Source: Saccharothrix ecbatanensis (lineage in GTDB: Bacteria > Actinomycetota > Actinomycetes > Mycobacteriales > Pseudonocardiaceae). From it: a stretch of DNA of 64,000 bases. A program made the translations under genes and the position numbers. Positions 9,376-18,553 of this stretch are shown in pieces. The notes under the pieces were generated by a model. The model was not told the origin of the DNA, did no database searches, and saw only the letters and a list, made by a program, of their open reading frames with translations. The stretch is taken from positions 7,378,001-7,442,000 of the forward strand of contig NZ_JACHMO010000001.1 in assembly GCF_014205015.1 (NCBI RefSeq), written 5' to 3'. Every line of letters starts with the position of its first letter. Within the stretch, counting starts at the first letter, position 1.

Positions 9376-9542
9376 GCTGAGCCCTCCCTCGCCACAGCAG
9401 CCTGCGAGCGCCCCCTCCCCAAGGGGTCACGCTCCGTGACCTCCGTCAGCCTTCCACAGATGTCGATGTCGGAACAGACGGCCACCTGGGGGTTAGCCAC
9501 GCCACTCGGACACGGCAAGATTGGACCCGAAGGGAGCACACT

Positions 9543-10685
9543 GTGCACACAAGGCCAACCGACCAGGCTCCATCGGTGATGGAGGACCCGGTCGCGCACC
9601 TCTGGCGGGGAACGGTAGCTCTACGCATAGTGACGTTCGTGTTCGCTCTGGGGAACGTCGTGGTCCAGCGCGACGATTACGAGCGCCCGTGGCTGGCGTG
9701 GTCGGCGATCGGGGCGATGGCCCTCTGGTCGGCGTTCACCATCCACGCCTACAGCCGGGAGAGCGGACGGCGGCCGTGGGTCGTGGTCGCGGACCTGCTG
9801 GTGACGTGCGGGCTGATGTCCCTGTCGCCGTTGATCATGACGGATGAGCAGTTCCTCTTCAACGTCCCGCTGATCACCACCATCTGGGCGGCCGGACCGC
9901 CGGTGGCGGCGGGCGCGCTCGGCGGGCAGGTCGCGGGCGCGGTGTCCGGGTTCCTGGTCGGCCTGAGCACCTACCTCAACCGCGTCGAGCTCACCGTCGA
10001 CCTGGTCCGCGACGTGGTGCTGCTGTCCGGCGCGGGGTTCGTGGTCGGCATGGCCTCGTCCACGGCACGTCGTTCGGCGGTGCGGCTGGCGCAGGCGTTG
10101 CGGACCGAGGCGGCGACGGCGGAGCGGGAGCGGCTGGCCCGGTCCATTCACGACGGTGTGCTGCAAGTGCTGGCGCGGGTGCGCAAACGCGGCAACGAGC
10201 TGGGCGGTGAGGCGGCGGAGCTCGCCGAGTTGGCCGGCGAGCAGGAGGTCGCGCTGCGGTCGCTGGTGGCCGCCGCGCCGACGGAGTCCACTGTGGATGG
10301 TGACGCGGACCTGCGGCCGGCGCTGCAACTGCTCGCCACCCCTCGGGTGCAGGTGTCCACCCCGGCGACGCAGGTGATGCTGCCCGCCGCGACGGCGTTC
10401 GAGCTGGCCGCCGTGGTGCGGGAGGCGCTGTCCAACGTGGACAAGCACGCGGGCGTGGGTGCGCGGGCGTGGGTGCTGCTCGAAGACCTCGGTGACGAGG
10501 TCGTGCTGAGCATCCGTGACGACGGCCCCGGCATCCCCGAGGGTCGGCTCGCGTCGGCCGAGGCGGAAGGGCGAATGGGTGTCGCCCAGTCCATCCGGGG
10601 CCGGGTGGAGGCGCTGCGTGGGACCCTTGAGCTGCAAACGGGCCCGGGGGAGGGCACCGAGTGGGAGGTGCGTTTCTACAGATGA
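9543..10685 (+). CDS. MacS-like sensor histidine kinase
   Basis: 380 residues from a GTG at 9543 with AGGGAG seven bases upstream. About five membrane helices fill residues 20-185 (DUF5931-like sensor region as in MacS). A HisKA_3 dimerisation helix follows with phospho-acceptor His in RLARSIHDGVLQVL. Next is an HATPase domain with N-box REALSNVDKHA and G-box DDGPGIPEG. The stop overlaps the start of the next gene (ATGA), so kinase and regulator are translationally coupled. In Streptomyces the MacRS pair controls membrane proteins and sporulation. The same role here is inference from family and layout. Confidence 0.88.
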   Translation: MHTRPTDQAPSVMEDPVAHLWRGTVALRIVTFVFALGNVVVQRDDYERPWLAWSAIGAMALWSAFTIHAYSRESGRRPWVVVADLLVTCGLMSLSPLIMTDEQFLFNVPLITTIWAAGPPVAAGALGGQVAGAVSGFLVGLSTYLNRVELTVDLVRDVVLLSGAGFVVGMASSTARRSAVRLAQALRTEAATAERERLARSIHDGVLQVLARVRKRGNELGGEAAELAELAGEQEVALRSLVAAAPTESTVDGDADLRPALQLLATPRVQVSTPATQVMLPAATAFELAAVVREALSNVDKHAGVGARAWVLLEDLGDEVVLSIRDDGPGIPEGRLASAEAEGRMGVAQSIRGRVEALRGTLELQTGPGEGTEWEVRFYR

Positions 10686-11332
10686 GCGTTTCCGTGATGG
10701 TGGTGGACGACCACCCGCTGTGGCGTGACGGTGTCGCGCGTGACCTGGCCGAACGCGGCTTCGAGGTCGTCGCGACGGCCGGTGACGCCGCGTCGGCGGT
10801 GCGGATCGCCCGTGCGGTGCGGCCCGACGTGGTGCTGATGGACCTCAACCTCGGTGAGACGACGGGGGTGGAGGCGACGACGATGATCACCGGGGCGCTG
10901 GAGGGCACCCGGGTGCTGGTGCTGTCGGCCAGCGGTGAGCACAGTGACGTGCTGGAGGCGGTGAAGGCGGGCGCGTCGGGTTACCTGGTGAAGTCTGCGT
11001 CGGCCGAGGAGCTGGTGGAGGCGGTGAACCGGACCGCGGCCGGTGACGCGGTGTTCACCGCCGGTCTGGCAGGGCTGGTGCTCGGCGAGTACCGGCGGAT
11101 GGCCGCCACGCCGGACGAGGACAAGCCGCAGCTCACCGAGCGGGAGACCGAGGTGCTGCGACTGGTGGCGAAGGGGCTGACGGCGCGGCAGATCGCGAAC
11201 CGGCTCGTCATCTCGCACCGGACGGTGGAGAACCACGTGCAGTCCACCCTGCGGAAGCTTCAGCTGCACAACCGCGTCGAGCTGGCGCGGTACGCGATCG
11301 AACACGGGCTCGACGTCGAGCCGGAGGACTGA
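10682..11332 (+). CDS. NarL/LuxR-family response regulator, MacR-like
   Basis: 216 residues from the ATG at 10682, which overlaps the kinase stop. The receiver domain has acidic D9/D10, phospho-acceptor D54 (VLMDLNLG) and K104 (GYLVKSAS). After a linker with TPDEDKP comes a LuxR helix-turn-helix (LTERETEVLRLVAKGLTARQ through HRTVENHVQSTLRKL). It is the cognate partner of the upstream kinase. A GTG 21 bases further upstream is in frame but lies within the kinase gene and is less likely. The next gene (DUF1707) starts three bases after this stop and is probably part of the same operon. Confidence 0.9.
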   Translation: MSVSVMVVDDHPLWRDGVARDLAERGFEVVATAGDAASAVRIARAVRPDVVLMDLNLGETTGVEATTMITGALEGTRVLVLSASGEHSDVLEAVKAGASGYLVKSASAEELVEAVNRTAAGDAVFTAGLAGLVLGEYRRMAATPDEDKPQLTERETEVLRLVAKGLTARQIANRLVISHRTVENHVQSTLRKLQLHNRVELARYAIEHGLDVEPED

Positions 11333-11335
11333 GCC

Positions 11336-11938
11336 ATGACCGATCCCGCCATGCACAATCCCGCCACGCCCGATCCCAAGGAATTCCGGGTGTCCGACGC
11401 GGAGCGCGAGCACGTCGTCGAGATCCTGCAAAAGGCGATCGGCCGCGGGCTGATCACGTTGGACGAGTTCACCGAGCGCACTGACACGGCGTTGGCCGCG
11501 CGGACGCGTGGGCAGCTCAACGCGGTGCTGCTGGACCTGCCGGGTGTGGTGAACAACGAGCGGGTGCTGCCCCGGCCGCAGGACCGGCAGGAGCTGAAGT
11601 CCACCATGTCCACGGTCAGCCGCAAGGGTGCGTGGGAGGTGCCGCGGCAGCTCGTCGTGCGCAACCGGATGGGGACGACGGACCTGGACTTCCGCGAAGC
11701 CTCCATCCCGCACGCGGTGGTGGACATCGAGCTGGACGTGACGGCCGGGTCGGTGAAGCTGGTGCTGCCGGAGGGCGCGACGGTGAACGCGGACGGCGTG
11801 GAGCTGGCCGCGAGCAACCTGAAGGACAAGGTGGGCACGGGCTCGAACGGCCGGCCGCACTTCGTGGTGCACGGTCACGTGCGCGCGGGCAACGTGGAGA
11901 TCAAGAAGAAGAAGGCCCGCTGGCTCAAGCACGCGTAG
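11336..11938 (+). CDS. DUF1707 / LiaF-like C-terminal domain protein
   Basis: 200 residues. Residues 18-68 match the DUF1707 (SHOCT-like) domain: RVSDAEREHVVEILQKAIGRG, then ITLDEFTERTDTALAARTRGQL and LLLDLP. The C-terminal half (VVRNRMGTTDLDF to GHVRAGNVEIKKKK) looks like the beta-rich domain of LiaF-type cell-wall stress proteins. No signal peptide or membrane segment is seen. It follows the two-component system by three bases, so a role in envelope stress signalling together with the MacRS-like pair is plausible. This is inference; the exact function is unknown. Confidence 0.8.
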   Translation: MTDPAMHNPATPDPKEFRVSDAEREHVVEILQKAIGRGLITLDEFTERTDTALAARTRGQLNAVLLDLPGVVNNERVLPRPQDRQELKSTMSTVSRKGAWEVPRQLVVRNRMGTTDLDFREASIPHAVVDIELDVTAGSVKLVLPEGATVNADGVELAASNLKDKVGTGSNGRPHFVVHGHVRAGNVEIKKKKARWLKHA

Positions 11939-12020
11939 GGCCGGATGAAGGCCACACGATCGGGCGGTTGATCAGCATTGCCCTCGCACCGCACGGACAA
12001 GCTGCCGCACAGTCGCCCGC

Positions 12021-12290
12021 ATGCCCGCCAAAGACGCCCGCCTCGAACTCCGCCTCGACCCGGCAGTCAAGGCGCGGCTGGAGCAGGCCGCGGCCTTGAC
12101 ACGGCAGTCGACCAGTTCATTCGTCGCGGAGGCGTCGATCGCGGCCGCGGACAAGGTGCTCGGCGCAGCGGACGTGACGTTCATGCCGGCCGAGCAGTTC
12201 GACGAGTTGATCGCAGCGCTGGACGTGCCCGATGACGCCCCCGAGTTGGCGAGGCTCGCCGCGAGGCCGTCGCGGGTTGTGCGCAGGTGA
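12021..12290 (+). CDS. DUF1778 (TacA-like) antitoxin
   Basis: 89 residues with an N-terminal ribbon-helix-helix: RLELRLDPAVKARLEQAAAL followed by STSSFVAEASIAAADKVL. The C-terminal part (MPAEQFDELIAALD...ELARLA) is the toxin-binding region typical of TacA. The stop overlaps the GTG of the GNAT toxin gene, the usual antitoxin-toxin order. In this family the antitoxin neutralises the acetyltransferase and the complex represses its own promoter. No clear operator palindrome was found in the 80 bases upstream. Confidence 0.88.
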   Translation: MPAKDARLELRLDPAVKARLEQAAALTRQSTSSFVAEASIAAADKVLGAADVTFMPAEQFDELIAALDVPDDAPELARLAARPSRVVRR

Positions 12291-12814
12291 CCGACTGGGT
12301 TTCCTCCGCTCTAGCTCCGCTGCACGACCTGACCGACTTCGACTGCGGCGTTCATGAGTTCAACGACTGGCTCAGGGGCCATGCCGTCAACGCGATCGCC
12401 CGCGGCACAGCGCGCACGTACGTGTGGACGCCCTTGGGCAATGATCGCGTGGTTGCCTACTACTCGGTCGTCCCGCACCTGGTCGCTCGGACCGAATTGA
12501 CGACGAGTTTCGCGGGCGGACTCGGTGCGGCGGTGCCGGGCTATCTGTTGGCGAAGCTTGCCCTGGACCAGACGTTGCATGGTCGAGGGCTCGGCGCCGA
12601 ACTCCTTCGTGACGCCATGAAGACGGTGGTCTTCGCCGCCGACGTGGCATCCGGGCGCCTGCTGATGGTCGACGCGATCGACGACCACGCGGCAGCGTTC
12701 TACCGAAAGCACGAGTTCAGGCCGACAGCGGGCAATCCGCTCCGACTGGTCGTGAAGATCGCGACCCTGCGCAAGGCTCTCGGTCTCCAGGTCCACGCCG
12801 CCACCGGCTTGTGA
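12287..12814 (+). CDS. GNAT acetyltransferase toxin, TacT-like
   Basis: 175 residues from a GTG at 12287 that overlaps the antitoxin stop (GTGA). The GNAT fold is indicated by the acetyl-CoA loop Q-x-x-HGRGLGAELL (about residues 95-107) and by FYRKHEF with the likely catalytic Tyr139. The N-terminus LHDLTDFDCGVHEFNDWLRGHA matches TacT/AtaT toxins, which acetylate the amino acid on charged tRNA and block translation. The tRNA target here is unknown. All key residues are present, so the toxin looks functional. Confidence 0.88.
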   Translation: MTDWVSSALAPLHDLTDFDCGVHEFNDWLRGHAVNAIARGTARTYVWTPLGNDRVVAYYSVVPHLVARTELTTSFAGGLGAAVPGYLLAKLALDQTLHGRGLGAELLRDAMKTVVFAADVASGRLLMVDAIDDHAAAFYRKHEFRPTAGNPLRLVVKIATLRKALGLQVHAATGL

Positions 12815-12884
12815 AGCTGCGCTTACGAGTGAATTCAGAAAGTCCTGATGGACTGCACAAGTGCGCAGGAGCACACTCGCCGGC

Positions 12885-13919
12885 ATGAAGGCACTGGTCA
12901 AGGCGACCGCCGGGCCGGGACTGTCCCTGACCGACGTCCCGGACCCCACCCCCGGCCCGGGTGACGTCGTGGTGCGGGTGCTGCGCACCGGCATCTGCGG
13001 CACCGACCTGCACATCGACGCCTGGGACGACTGGGCCGCGCGCAACATCCACGCGCCGCTCGTGCTCGGGCACGAGTTCGTCGGCGAGGTGGTCGAGACC
13101 GGCGCCTCGGTGACCGGCGTCAAGGTCGGCGACCTGGTCAGCGGCGAGGGGCACCTGGTCTGCGGCACGTGCCGGAACTGCAAGGCCGGCCGCCGTCACC
13201 TGTGCGCCAACACGCGCGGCCTCGGGGTGCACGACGACGGGGCGTTCGCCCAGTTCGTGGTGCTCCCCGAGCAGAACGCCTGGGTGCACCGCGCGCCCGT
13301 CGACCTGGACGTGGCGGCGATCTTCGACCCCTTCGGCAACGCCGTGCACACCGCGCTGTCGTTCCCGGTCATCGGCGAGGACGTGCTGATCACCGGCGCC
13401 GGCCCGATCGGGATCATGGCGGCGGCCGTGGCCAAGCACGCGGGCGCGCGCAACGTCGTCATCACCGACGTGAGCGAGCACCGGCTGGACCTGGCCCGGA
13501 AGGTCGGCGTCGACCTCGCGCTGAACGTCGCCGAGCACGACATCGCCGAGGCGCAGGCCAAGCTCGGCATGTCCGAGGGCTTCGACATCGGCATGGAGAT
13601 GTCCGGCAAGCCCGCCGCCTTGCGGGACATGATCGCCAACATGACCCACGGCGGCCGGATCGCGATGCTGGGCCTGCCCGCCGAGGAGTTCGCGGTCGAC
13701 TGGAGCAGCGTCGTGCTGAAGATGTTGCAGATCAAGGGCATCTACGGCCGGGAGATGTTCGAGACCTGGTACTCGATGTCCGTGCTCCTGCAACGCGGCC
13801 TGGACCTGACCCCGGTGATCACGCACCGGTTCGACTACACGGCGTTCGAAGAGGCGTTCACGACGGCCCGCGAGGGCAAGTGCGGCAAGGTCATCCTCGA
13901 CTGGACGGGAGCTCACTGA
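12885..13919 (+). CDS. tdh: L-threonine 3-dehydrogenase
   Basis: 344 residues. It converts L-threonine and NAD+ to 2-amino-3-ketobutyrate in the cytoplasm. It is a zinc MDR dehydrogenase: catalytic zinc ligands C38, H63 and E64 ([19 protein letters not shown]), structural zinc cysteines C93, C96, C99 and C107, and a GAGPIG nucleotide-binding turn at 171-176. The ATG at 12885 follows AGGAG by 13 bases and a CACACT -10-like element by 7, so it may be leaderless. Its stop overlaps the kbl start (TGATG). Together they degrade threonine to glycine and acetyl-CoA. Confidence 0.95.
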   Translation: MKALVKATAGPGLSLTDVPDPTPGPGDVVVRVLRTGICGTDLHIDAWDDWAARNIHAPLVLGHEFVGEVVETGASVTGVKVGDLVSGEGHLVCGTCRNCKAGRRHLCANTRGLGVHDDGAFAQFVVLPEQNAWVHRAPVDLDVAAIFDPFGNAVHTALSFPVIGEDVLITGAGPIGIMAAAVAKHAGARNVVITDVSEHRLDLARKVGVDLALNVAEHDIAEAQAKLGMSEGFDIGMEMSGKPAALRDMIANMTHGGRIAMLGLPAEEFAVDWSSVVLKMLQIKGIYGREMFETWYSMSVLLQRGLDLTPVITHRFDYTAFEEAFTTAREGKCGKVILDWTGAH

Positions 13920-15097
13920 TGTACGGCGCGATGCGCGAGGACCTGCGGACCGGGCTGGACGAGATCCGGGCGGCCGGGCTCTACAAGGCGGAACGGGTGA
14001 TCGGCACGCCGCAGAACGCCGTCGTCCGGGTGGGTTCCGGCGCCGAGGTGCTGAACTTCTGCGCCAACAACTACCTGGGCCTGGCCGACCACCCGCGCCT
14101 GGTGGAGGCCGCGCACGAGGCGTTGGACCGGTGGGGCTTCGGCATGGCGTCCGTGCGGTTCATCTGCGGCACGCAGGAGCCGCACAAGGAGTTGGAGCTG
14201 CGGCTCTCCGAATTCCTCGGCACCGAGGACACCATCCTCTACAGCTCCTGCTTCGACGCCAACGGCGGCCTGTTCGAGACCCTGCTCGGCGCCGACGACG
14301 CGATCATCTCCGACGAGCTGAACCACGCGTCGATCATCGACGGCGTGCGGCTGTCGAAGGCACGGCGGCAGCGGTACAAGAACCGGGACATGGACGACCT
14401 GGAGCGGCAGCTCAAGGACTCCGCCGACGCCCGCTACCGGCTGATCGCCACCGACGGCGTGTTCTCGATGGACGGCTACCTGGCTCCGCTGGACGAGATC
14501 TGCGACCTGGCCGACCGGTACGACGCGCTGGTGATGGTGGACGACTCGCACGCCGTCGGCTTCACCGGGCCGAACGGCCGGGGCACGCCGGAACTGTTCG
14601 GGGTGCAGGACCGGGTCGACATCGTCACCGGCACGCTCGGCAAGGCGCTGGGCGGCGCGAGCGGCGGGTACACGTCCGGGCGGGCGGAGATCGTGGAGAT
14701 GCTGCGGCAGCGGTCGCGGCCGTACCTGTTCTCCAACTCGCTCGCGCCGTCGATCACGGCCGCTGCTATCGCCGCGCTGGACCTGCTCAGCTCGTCCGGC
14801 GAGCTGCTGACCCGGCTGCGCGAGAACACCGCGCTGTTCCGGTCGCGGATGACCGACGAGGGCTTCGACCTGCTGCCGGGCGAGCACCCGATCATCCCGG
14901 TGATGATCGGTGACGCGGCGCGCGCGTCGCGGATGGCCGACCTGCTGCTGGAGCAGGGCATCTACGTGATCGGCTTCTCGTACCCGGTCGTGCCGCACGG
15001 CAAGGCCCGGATCCGGACGCAGATGTCGGCGGCGCACACGACCGACGACGTGAACCGGGCCGTGGACGCGTTCGTGGCGGCACGAGCCCACATGTGA
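13919..15097 (+). CDS. kbl: Glycine C-acetyltransferase (2-amino-3-ketobutyrate CoA ligase)
   Basis: 392 residues, the usual length. A PLP enzyme of the alpha-oxoamine synthase family that cleaves 2-amino-3-ketobutyrate with CoA to glycine and acetyl-CoA. PLP lysine K242 lies in [16 protein letters not shown]. Also seen are D208/H211 in [10 protein letters not shown] and [13 protein letters not shown] near the N-terminus. The ATG overlaps the tdh stop, so the two are translationally coupled, and the neighbour identifies it as Kbl rather than BioF or HemA. A strong hairpin follows five bases after its stop. Confidence 0.95.
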   Translation: MYGAMREDLRTGLDEIRAAGLYKAERVIGTPQNAVVRVGSGAEVLNFCANNYLGLADHPRLVEAAHEALDRWGFGMASVRFICGTQEPHKELELRLSEFLGTEDTILYSSCFDANGGLFETLLGADDAIISDELNHASIIDGVRLSKARRQRYKNRDMDDLERQLKDSADARYRLIATDGVFSMDGYLAPLDEICDLADRYDALVMVDDSHAVGFTGPNGRGTPELFGVQDRVDIVTGTLGKALGGASGGYTSGRAEIVEMLRQRSRPYLFSNSLAPSITAAAIAALDLLSSSGELLTRLRENTALFRSRMTDEGFDLLPGEHPIIPVMIGDAARASRMADLLLEQGIYVIGFSYPVVPHGKARIRTQMSAAHTTDDVNRAVDAFVAARAHM

Positions 15098-15102
15098 CCG
15101 CC

Positions 15103-15148
15103 AGGCGGTGTTTCGGAAGCCCGTGTTCGCGCTTCCGAAACACCGCCT
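15103..15148. terminator. Perfect 18-bp inverted repeat, bidirectional terminator
   Basis: Arms aggcggtgtttcggaagc (15103-15120) and its exact complement (15131-15148) with a 10-base loop. It sits between the convergent kbl and methyltransferase genes, and the methyltransferase TAG stop begins inside it. No U-tract follows, as is common for actinobacterial terminators. Confidence 0.8.
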
Positions 15149-15896
15149 AGTGCTTGACGGCCTCGATCAGGATCCGCTGGGAGTGCGCCACGAACGGACC
15201 GTGGCGTTCGATGAAGTCGTGCAGCCGGGCCAGGCGGTCGCGGTAGGCGTCCACGGTGAAGCCGGGGACGGTCCAGATCACCTTGCGCAGGAAGTGGACC
15301 ACCGCCGCGATGTCGTGGAACTCCATCCGGAGGGCTTCCTGGCGCAGGTCCACGACTTCCAGCCCGGCCTCCTCGGCCTGGGCCACGAGCACCATCGGGC
15401 TCCGGCTCGGGTTCACCGGCTGCGGGCCCATCATGACGTCGGTCAGCTCCCGCACCGAACCCGCGCCGACCTCCTGGGACAGGTAGGCGCCGCCCGGCCG
15501 GAGCACCCGGTGCACCTCGTCCCAGCGGACCCGCACCGGGTGCCGGCTGACCACCAGGTCGAAGTGGTCGGACGGGAACGGCAGGTCCGCCGCGTCGTCG
15601 ACCTGGCGCACGTCGGCGCCGAACTTCGCCAGCGTGCGCCGGGCGATGTCGAGGTTCGGCGGCCACGACTCGGTCGCCGCCAGCACCGGAGGCGCGACCG
15701 GGATCGTGGCCAGCACCTCGCCGCCGCCGGTCTGGAGGTCGAGCGCCGCCTCGGCCTTCGCCATCCGGTCGGCGAGCAGGCGCGCGTAACCCCACGACGG
15801 ACGCTGCTCCGTCGCCCGACCGGTGAACCAGGAGAAGTCCCAGCCCTCCGTCGGCACCGCTTCACCCTCGGCGACGAGGTCTTCGAACGTCCGCAT
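15147..15896 (-). CDS. Class I SAM-dependent methyltransferase
   Basis: 249 residues from an ATG at 15896 (MRTFEDLVAEGEAVPTEGWD). A GTG 78 bases upstream is in frame but would run into the divergent LysR gene. The Rossmann fold is marked by ALDLQTGGGEVLA (SAM loop), DVRQVDDAADLPFPSDHFDLVVSRHP (acidic and post-II motifs) and VHRVLRPGGAYLSQEVG. The C-terminal part carries no additional domain. The substrate is unknown. Only 65 bases separate it from the divergent LysR gene, which may regulate it, as LysR proteins often do for a divergent neighbour. No ribosome site is seen, so it may be leaderless. Confidence 0.85.
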   Translation of the reverse strand: MRTFEDLVAEGEAVPTEGWDFSWFTGRATEQRPSWGYARLLADRMAKAEAALDLQTGGGEVLATIPVAPPVLAATESWPPNLDIARRTLAKFGADVRQVDDAADLPFPSDHFDLVVSRHPVRVRWDEVHRVLRPGGAYLSQEVGAGSVRELTDVMMGPQPVNPSRSPMVLVAQAEEAGLEVVDLRQEALRMEFHDIAAVVHFLRKVIWTVPGFTVDAYRDRLARLHDFIERHGPFVAHSQRILIEAVKH

Positions 15897-15961
15897 GGGG
15901 ACAGGTTGGCAGCCGGCGGTGGCCACCGCACCGGGATTTCGCGGTGGGTGAGGATGTGTCG

Positions 15962-16831
15962 GTGATCGACCCACGACGGCTCCGGGTGCTGCGCGCGCTC
16001 GCCGACCACGGCACCGTGACGGCGGCGGCGCAGGCGTTGCACCTCACGCCGTCCGCGGTGTCGCAGCAGTTGGCCGCGTTGGAGTCCGAGGTGGGGCACT
16101 CGCTGTTGCGGCGGCGGGGGCGGCGGGTGTCGTTGACGGCGGCCGGTGAGCTGCTGGTCCGGCACGCCAACGCGGTGGCGGCGGAGCTGGAACGGGCCGA
16201 GGCGACGTTGGCCGCGTTCACGTCGGGCACCACCGGTCCGGTGGAGGTGGGCAGCTTCGCGTCCGCGATCACGCAGGTCGTGGCGCCCGCGTTGGCGGCG
16301 TTGCGGGTGTCCGCGCCGGGTGTGACGCTGCGGGTGCGGGACGTGGAGGGGCACGCCAGCGTGCCGTTGCTGCTGGACGGCGAGATCGACCTGGCGATCA
16401 CCGAGGAGTACCGGCTGCGGACGGACGACCGGCGGCTGACCCGGTTCCCGCTGTACACCGAGCCGTTCGACGTGCTCCTGCCGCCGGAGCACCGGTTGAC
16501 GGGGCAGTCGGACGTCGACCTGGCGGAGCTGGCGGACGACGACTGGGTGGTGACGCTGCCCGGCAACCCGGTGCGGGACGTCGTGCAGCAGGCCTGCGAA
16601 CACGCCGGCTTCGCGCCGCGGATCACGCACACGTCCGACGACTTCCGGGCCATCGGCGCGTTGGTGCGGGCCGGGGCCGGGGTCGCTTTGGTGCCGCGCA
16701 ACGCGGTGCGAGGTGTGCCGGTACGCGGCACGGCCCCGCTGCGACGGGTGGTCGCGGCGGTGCGGCGGGGCAGCGAGGAACACCCGTTGATCAGGCTGGT
16801 GCGCGACGCCCTGCTGGACGCCGTGAGGTAG
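15962..16831 (+). CDS. LysR-family transcriptional regulator
   Basis: 289 residues. The N-terminal winged helix (MIDPRRLRVLRALADHGTVT through ALHLTPSAVSQQLAALESEVG) is followed by a substrate-binding domain. The GTG at 15962 is chosen because GGTGAGGA precedes it by about seven bases and because MIDPRRLRVLRALADHG is the normal start in actinomycete homologues. A GTG at 15944 also exists. It is divergent from the methyltransferase and upstream of the convergent ptsI. The effector is unknown. Confidence 0.88.
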   Translation: MIDPRRLRVLRALADHGTVTAAAQALHLTPSAVSQQLAALESEVGHSLLRRRGRRVSLTAAGELLVRHANAVAAELERAEATLAAFTSGTTGPVEVGSFASAITQVVAPALAALRVSAPGVTLRVRDVEGHASVPLLLDGEIDLAITEEYRLRTDDRRLTRFPLYTEPFDVLLPPEHRLTGQSDVDLAELADDDWVVTLPGNPVRDVVQQACEHAGFAPRITHTSDDFRAIGALVRAGAGVALVPRNAVRGVPVRGTAPLRRVVAAVRRGSEEHPLIRLVRDALLDAVR

Positions 16832-16836
16832 GCGCG

Positions 16837-18468
16837 TTAATGCGGGGCGCGGGCGGCGAGTTTGGCGGAGCCCGGATCGGCGGCGGCGAGGGCGCCGGCG
16901 GCGGCCAGTTGGCACAGGTCGAAGCTGGTGGACGCGAGTTTCGCGCCGACGCTCGCCAGGGCGGTGTGGTTCATCGACAGGCTCGTGACGCCCAGGCCGG
17001 TCAGCACGCACGCCAGCAACGGGTCGGCGGCGGCTTCACCGCACACGCCCACGGGCTTGCCCAGAGCCGTGCCGGCGTCACCGACGAGCTTGATCAGCCG
17101 GAGCAACGCGGGCTGCCACGGGTCGTTGAGCGCGGCCACCGCGCCCACCTGCCGGTCCGCCGCGAAGACGTACTGGGCCAGGTCGTTGGTGCCGATGGAC
17201 ACGAAGTCGACCACGTCCAGGATCTCGCGGGCGACCAGCGCCGCCGCCGGGATCTCGATCATCACGCCCGCACGCCGGATCCCGGCCGCACGCGCCCGTT
17301 CCACGAACCACGCGGCCTCGGCGGCGGTGGCCACCATCGGCGCCATCACGGACACCTCGGCTTCGGTCTCCGCGCCGGCCAACGCGATCGCTTCGAGTTG
17401 ACGTTCCAGCACGTCCGGGCGGTCGAAAGCGACCCGCAGGCCGCGCACGCCCAGCGCCGGGTTCGGTTCCGGCTCGGGGGACAGGAACGCCAGCGGCTTG
17501 TCCGCGCCGGCGTCCAGGGTCCGCACCACCACGGGCTTGCCCGCGAACGGCGCGAGCACCGCCGCGTACGCCATCCGCTGGGCATCCACTGACGGCTCTG
17601 AGGACGCGGACAGGAAGCAGAACTCGGTCCGGAACAGCCCGACGCCTTCCGCGCCACCAGCGGCGGCGGCCACCGCGTCGGCGGGCGAGCCGACGTTGCC
17701 GAGCACCTTCACCCGGTACCCGTCACGCAGCACGCCGACGCCGTTCCACGACGCGCGACCGGCCACGTGGGCCGCACGCACCGTCCCGTCGGACACGTCC
17801 ACCACACCGGTGTCGCCGTCCACGAAGAGCGCCGACGCCTCCAGGTCCAGCACGCCGCGGCACGCGACCACGGCCGGGATGCCCAGCGACCGGGCCAGGA
17901 TCGCGGTGTGCGAGGTGGGGCCGCCCTCCTCGGTGACCAGCGCCAACACCTTGGCCGGGTCGAGCCCGGCGGTGTCGGCCGGCGCCAAGTCACGGGCCAC
18001 CAGCACGGACGGCGACGTCAACGACGGCACACCCGGCGCGGCGACGCCGAGCAGTTCGGCGACCAGCCGGTCCCGCACGTCCCGCACGTCGCGGGCGCGT
18101 TCGGCCATGTACCCGCCGGCCGCCTCCAACGCCGAGATGAACCCGGCGGCGGCCTGGTGCACGGCTCGTGCGGCGGGCAGCGACTCGGACGTCACCAGCT
18201 TCTCGGCCTGGGACAACAACGCCGGGTCGGCCGCCATCGCGGCGGTCGTCTCCAACACGTCCTTGGCGTCACCGCTCGCGTTGGCCGCCCGCGCGTGCAG
18301 CCGGGCCACCACCGCGTCCGCGGCCGGCCTGATCCGGTCCGCCTCGGCCGCCAGGTCCGCGGGCGCGGGCACGGCGGGTGGCTCACCCAGCGGCTCGGCC
18401 ACCCGGACCACCGGACCGGAAGCCCGACCGGAACTCACCCCGACGCCACTCAGCCGCGCGCTCGACAT
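16837..18468 (-). CDS. ptsI: PTS enzyme I (phosphoenolpyruvate-protein phosphotransferase)
   Basis: 543 residues. It transfers phosphate from PEP to HPr in the sugar phosphotransferase system. Phospho-histidine H187 lies in GGPTSHTAILARSLGIPAVV. The PEP-binding barrel follows with FRTEFCFL, the signature IGTNDLAQYVFAADR and the catalytic Cys in PVGVCGEAAADP. The N-terminus LSGVGVSSGRASGPVVRV is standard. It is slightly shorter than E. coli EI (575). No HPr or permease gene lies nearby, so it acts with partners encoded elsewhere. A DasR-type operator overlaps the start codon. Confidence 0.93.
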   Translation of the reverse strand: MSSARLSGVGVSSGRASGPVVRVAEPLGEPPAVPAPADLAAEADRIRPAADAVVARLHARAANASGDAKDVLETTAAMAADPALLSQAEKLVTSESLPAARAVHQAAAGFISALEAAGGYMAERARDVRDVRDRLVAELLGVAAPGVPSLTSPSVLVARDLAPADTAGLDPAKVLALVTEEGGPTSHTAILARSLGIPAVVACRGVLDLEASALFVDGDTGVVDVSDGTVRAAHVAGRASWNGVGVLRDGYRVKVLGNVGSPADAVAAAAGGAEGVGLFRTEFCFLSASSEPSVDAQRMAYAAVLAPFAGKPVVVRTLDAGADKPLAFLSPEPEPNPALGVRGLRVAFDRPDVLERQLEAIALAGAETEAEVSVMAPMVATAAEAAWFVERARAAGIRRAGVMIEIPAAALVAREILDVVDFVSIGTNDLAQYVFAADRQVGAVAALNDPWQPALLRLIKLVGDAGTALGKPVGVCGEAAADPLLACVLTGLGVTSLSMNHTALASVGAKLASTSFDLCQLAAAGALAAADPGSAKLAARAPH

Positions 18469-18480
18469 GGTCTAGACCAT
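18467..18480. promoter_or_regulatory. DasR-type dre operator overlapping the ptsI start
   Basis: The perfect 14-bp palindrome ATGGTCTAGACCAT contains the 12-base core TGGTCTAGACCA of the DasR responsive element (consensus A-G/C-TGGTCTAGACCA-C/G-T). Its last two bases are the AT of the ptsI ATG. In Streptomyces, DasR (GntR family) represses ptsI, chitinase and GlcNAc-uptake genes and is released by glucosamine-6-phosphate. The same control is inferred here. On the minus strand the palindrome also forms the mini-ORF ATG GTC TAG right after GGAGGGT. Confidence 0.85.
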
Positions 18481-18553
18481 ACCCTCCAGGTCGACGGGAC
18501 GTAAGGACAAGACGGGACGTGAGGACCAGCCAACGCCACCCGCGCCCAACCCG

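Noticed and set aside
15108..15143. Two short frames starting in the hairpin between kbl and the methyltransferase
   Set aside because: They begin with the same residues on both strands because the site is palindromic. Neither has a ribosome site or further support.
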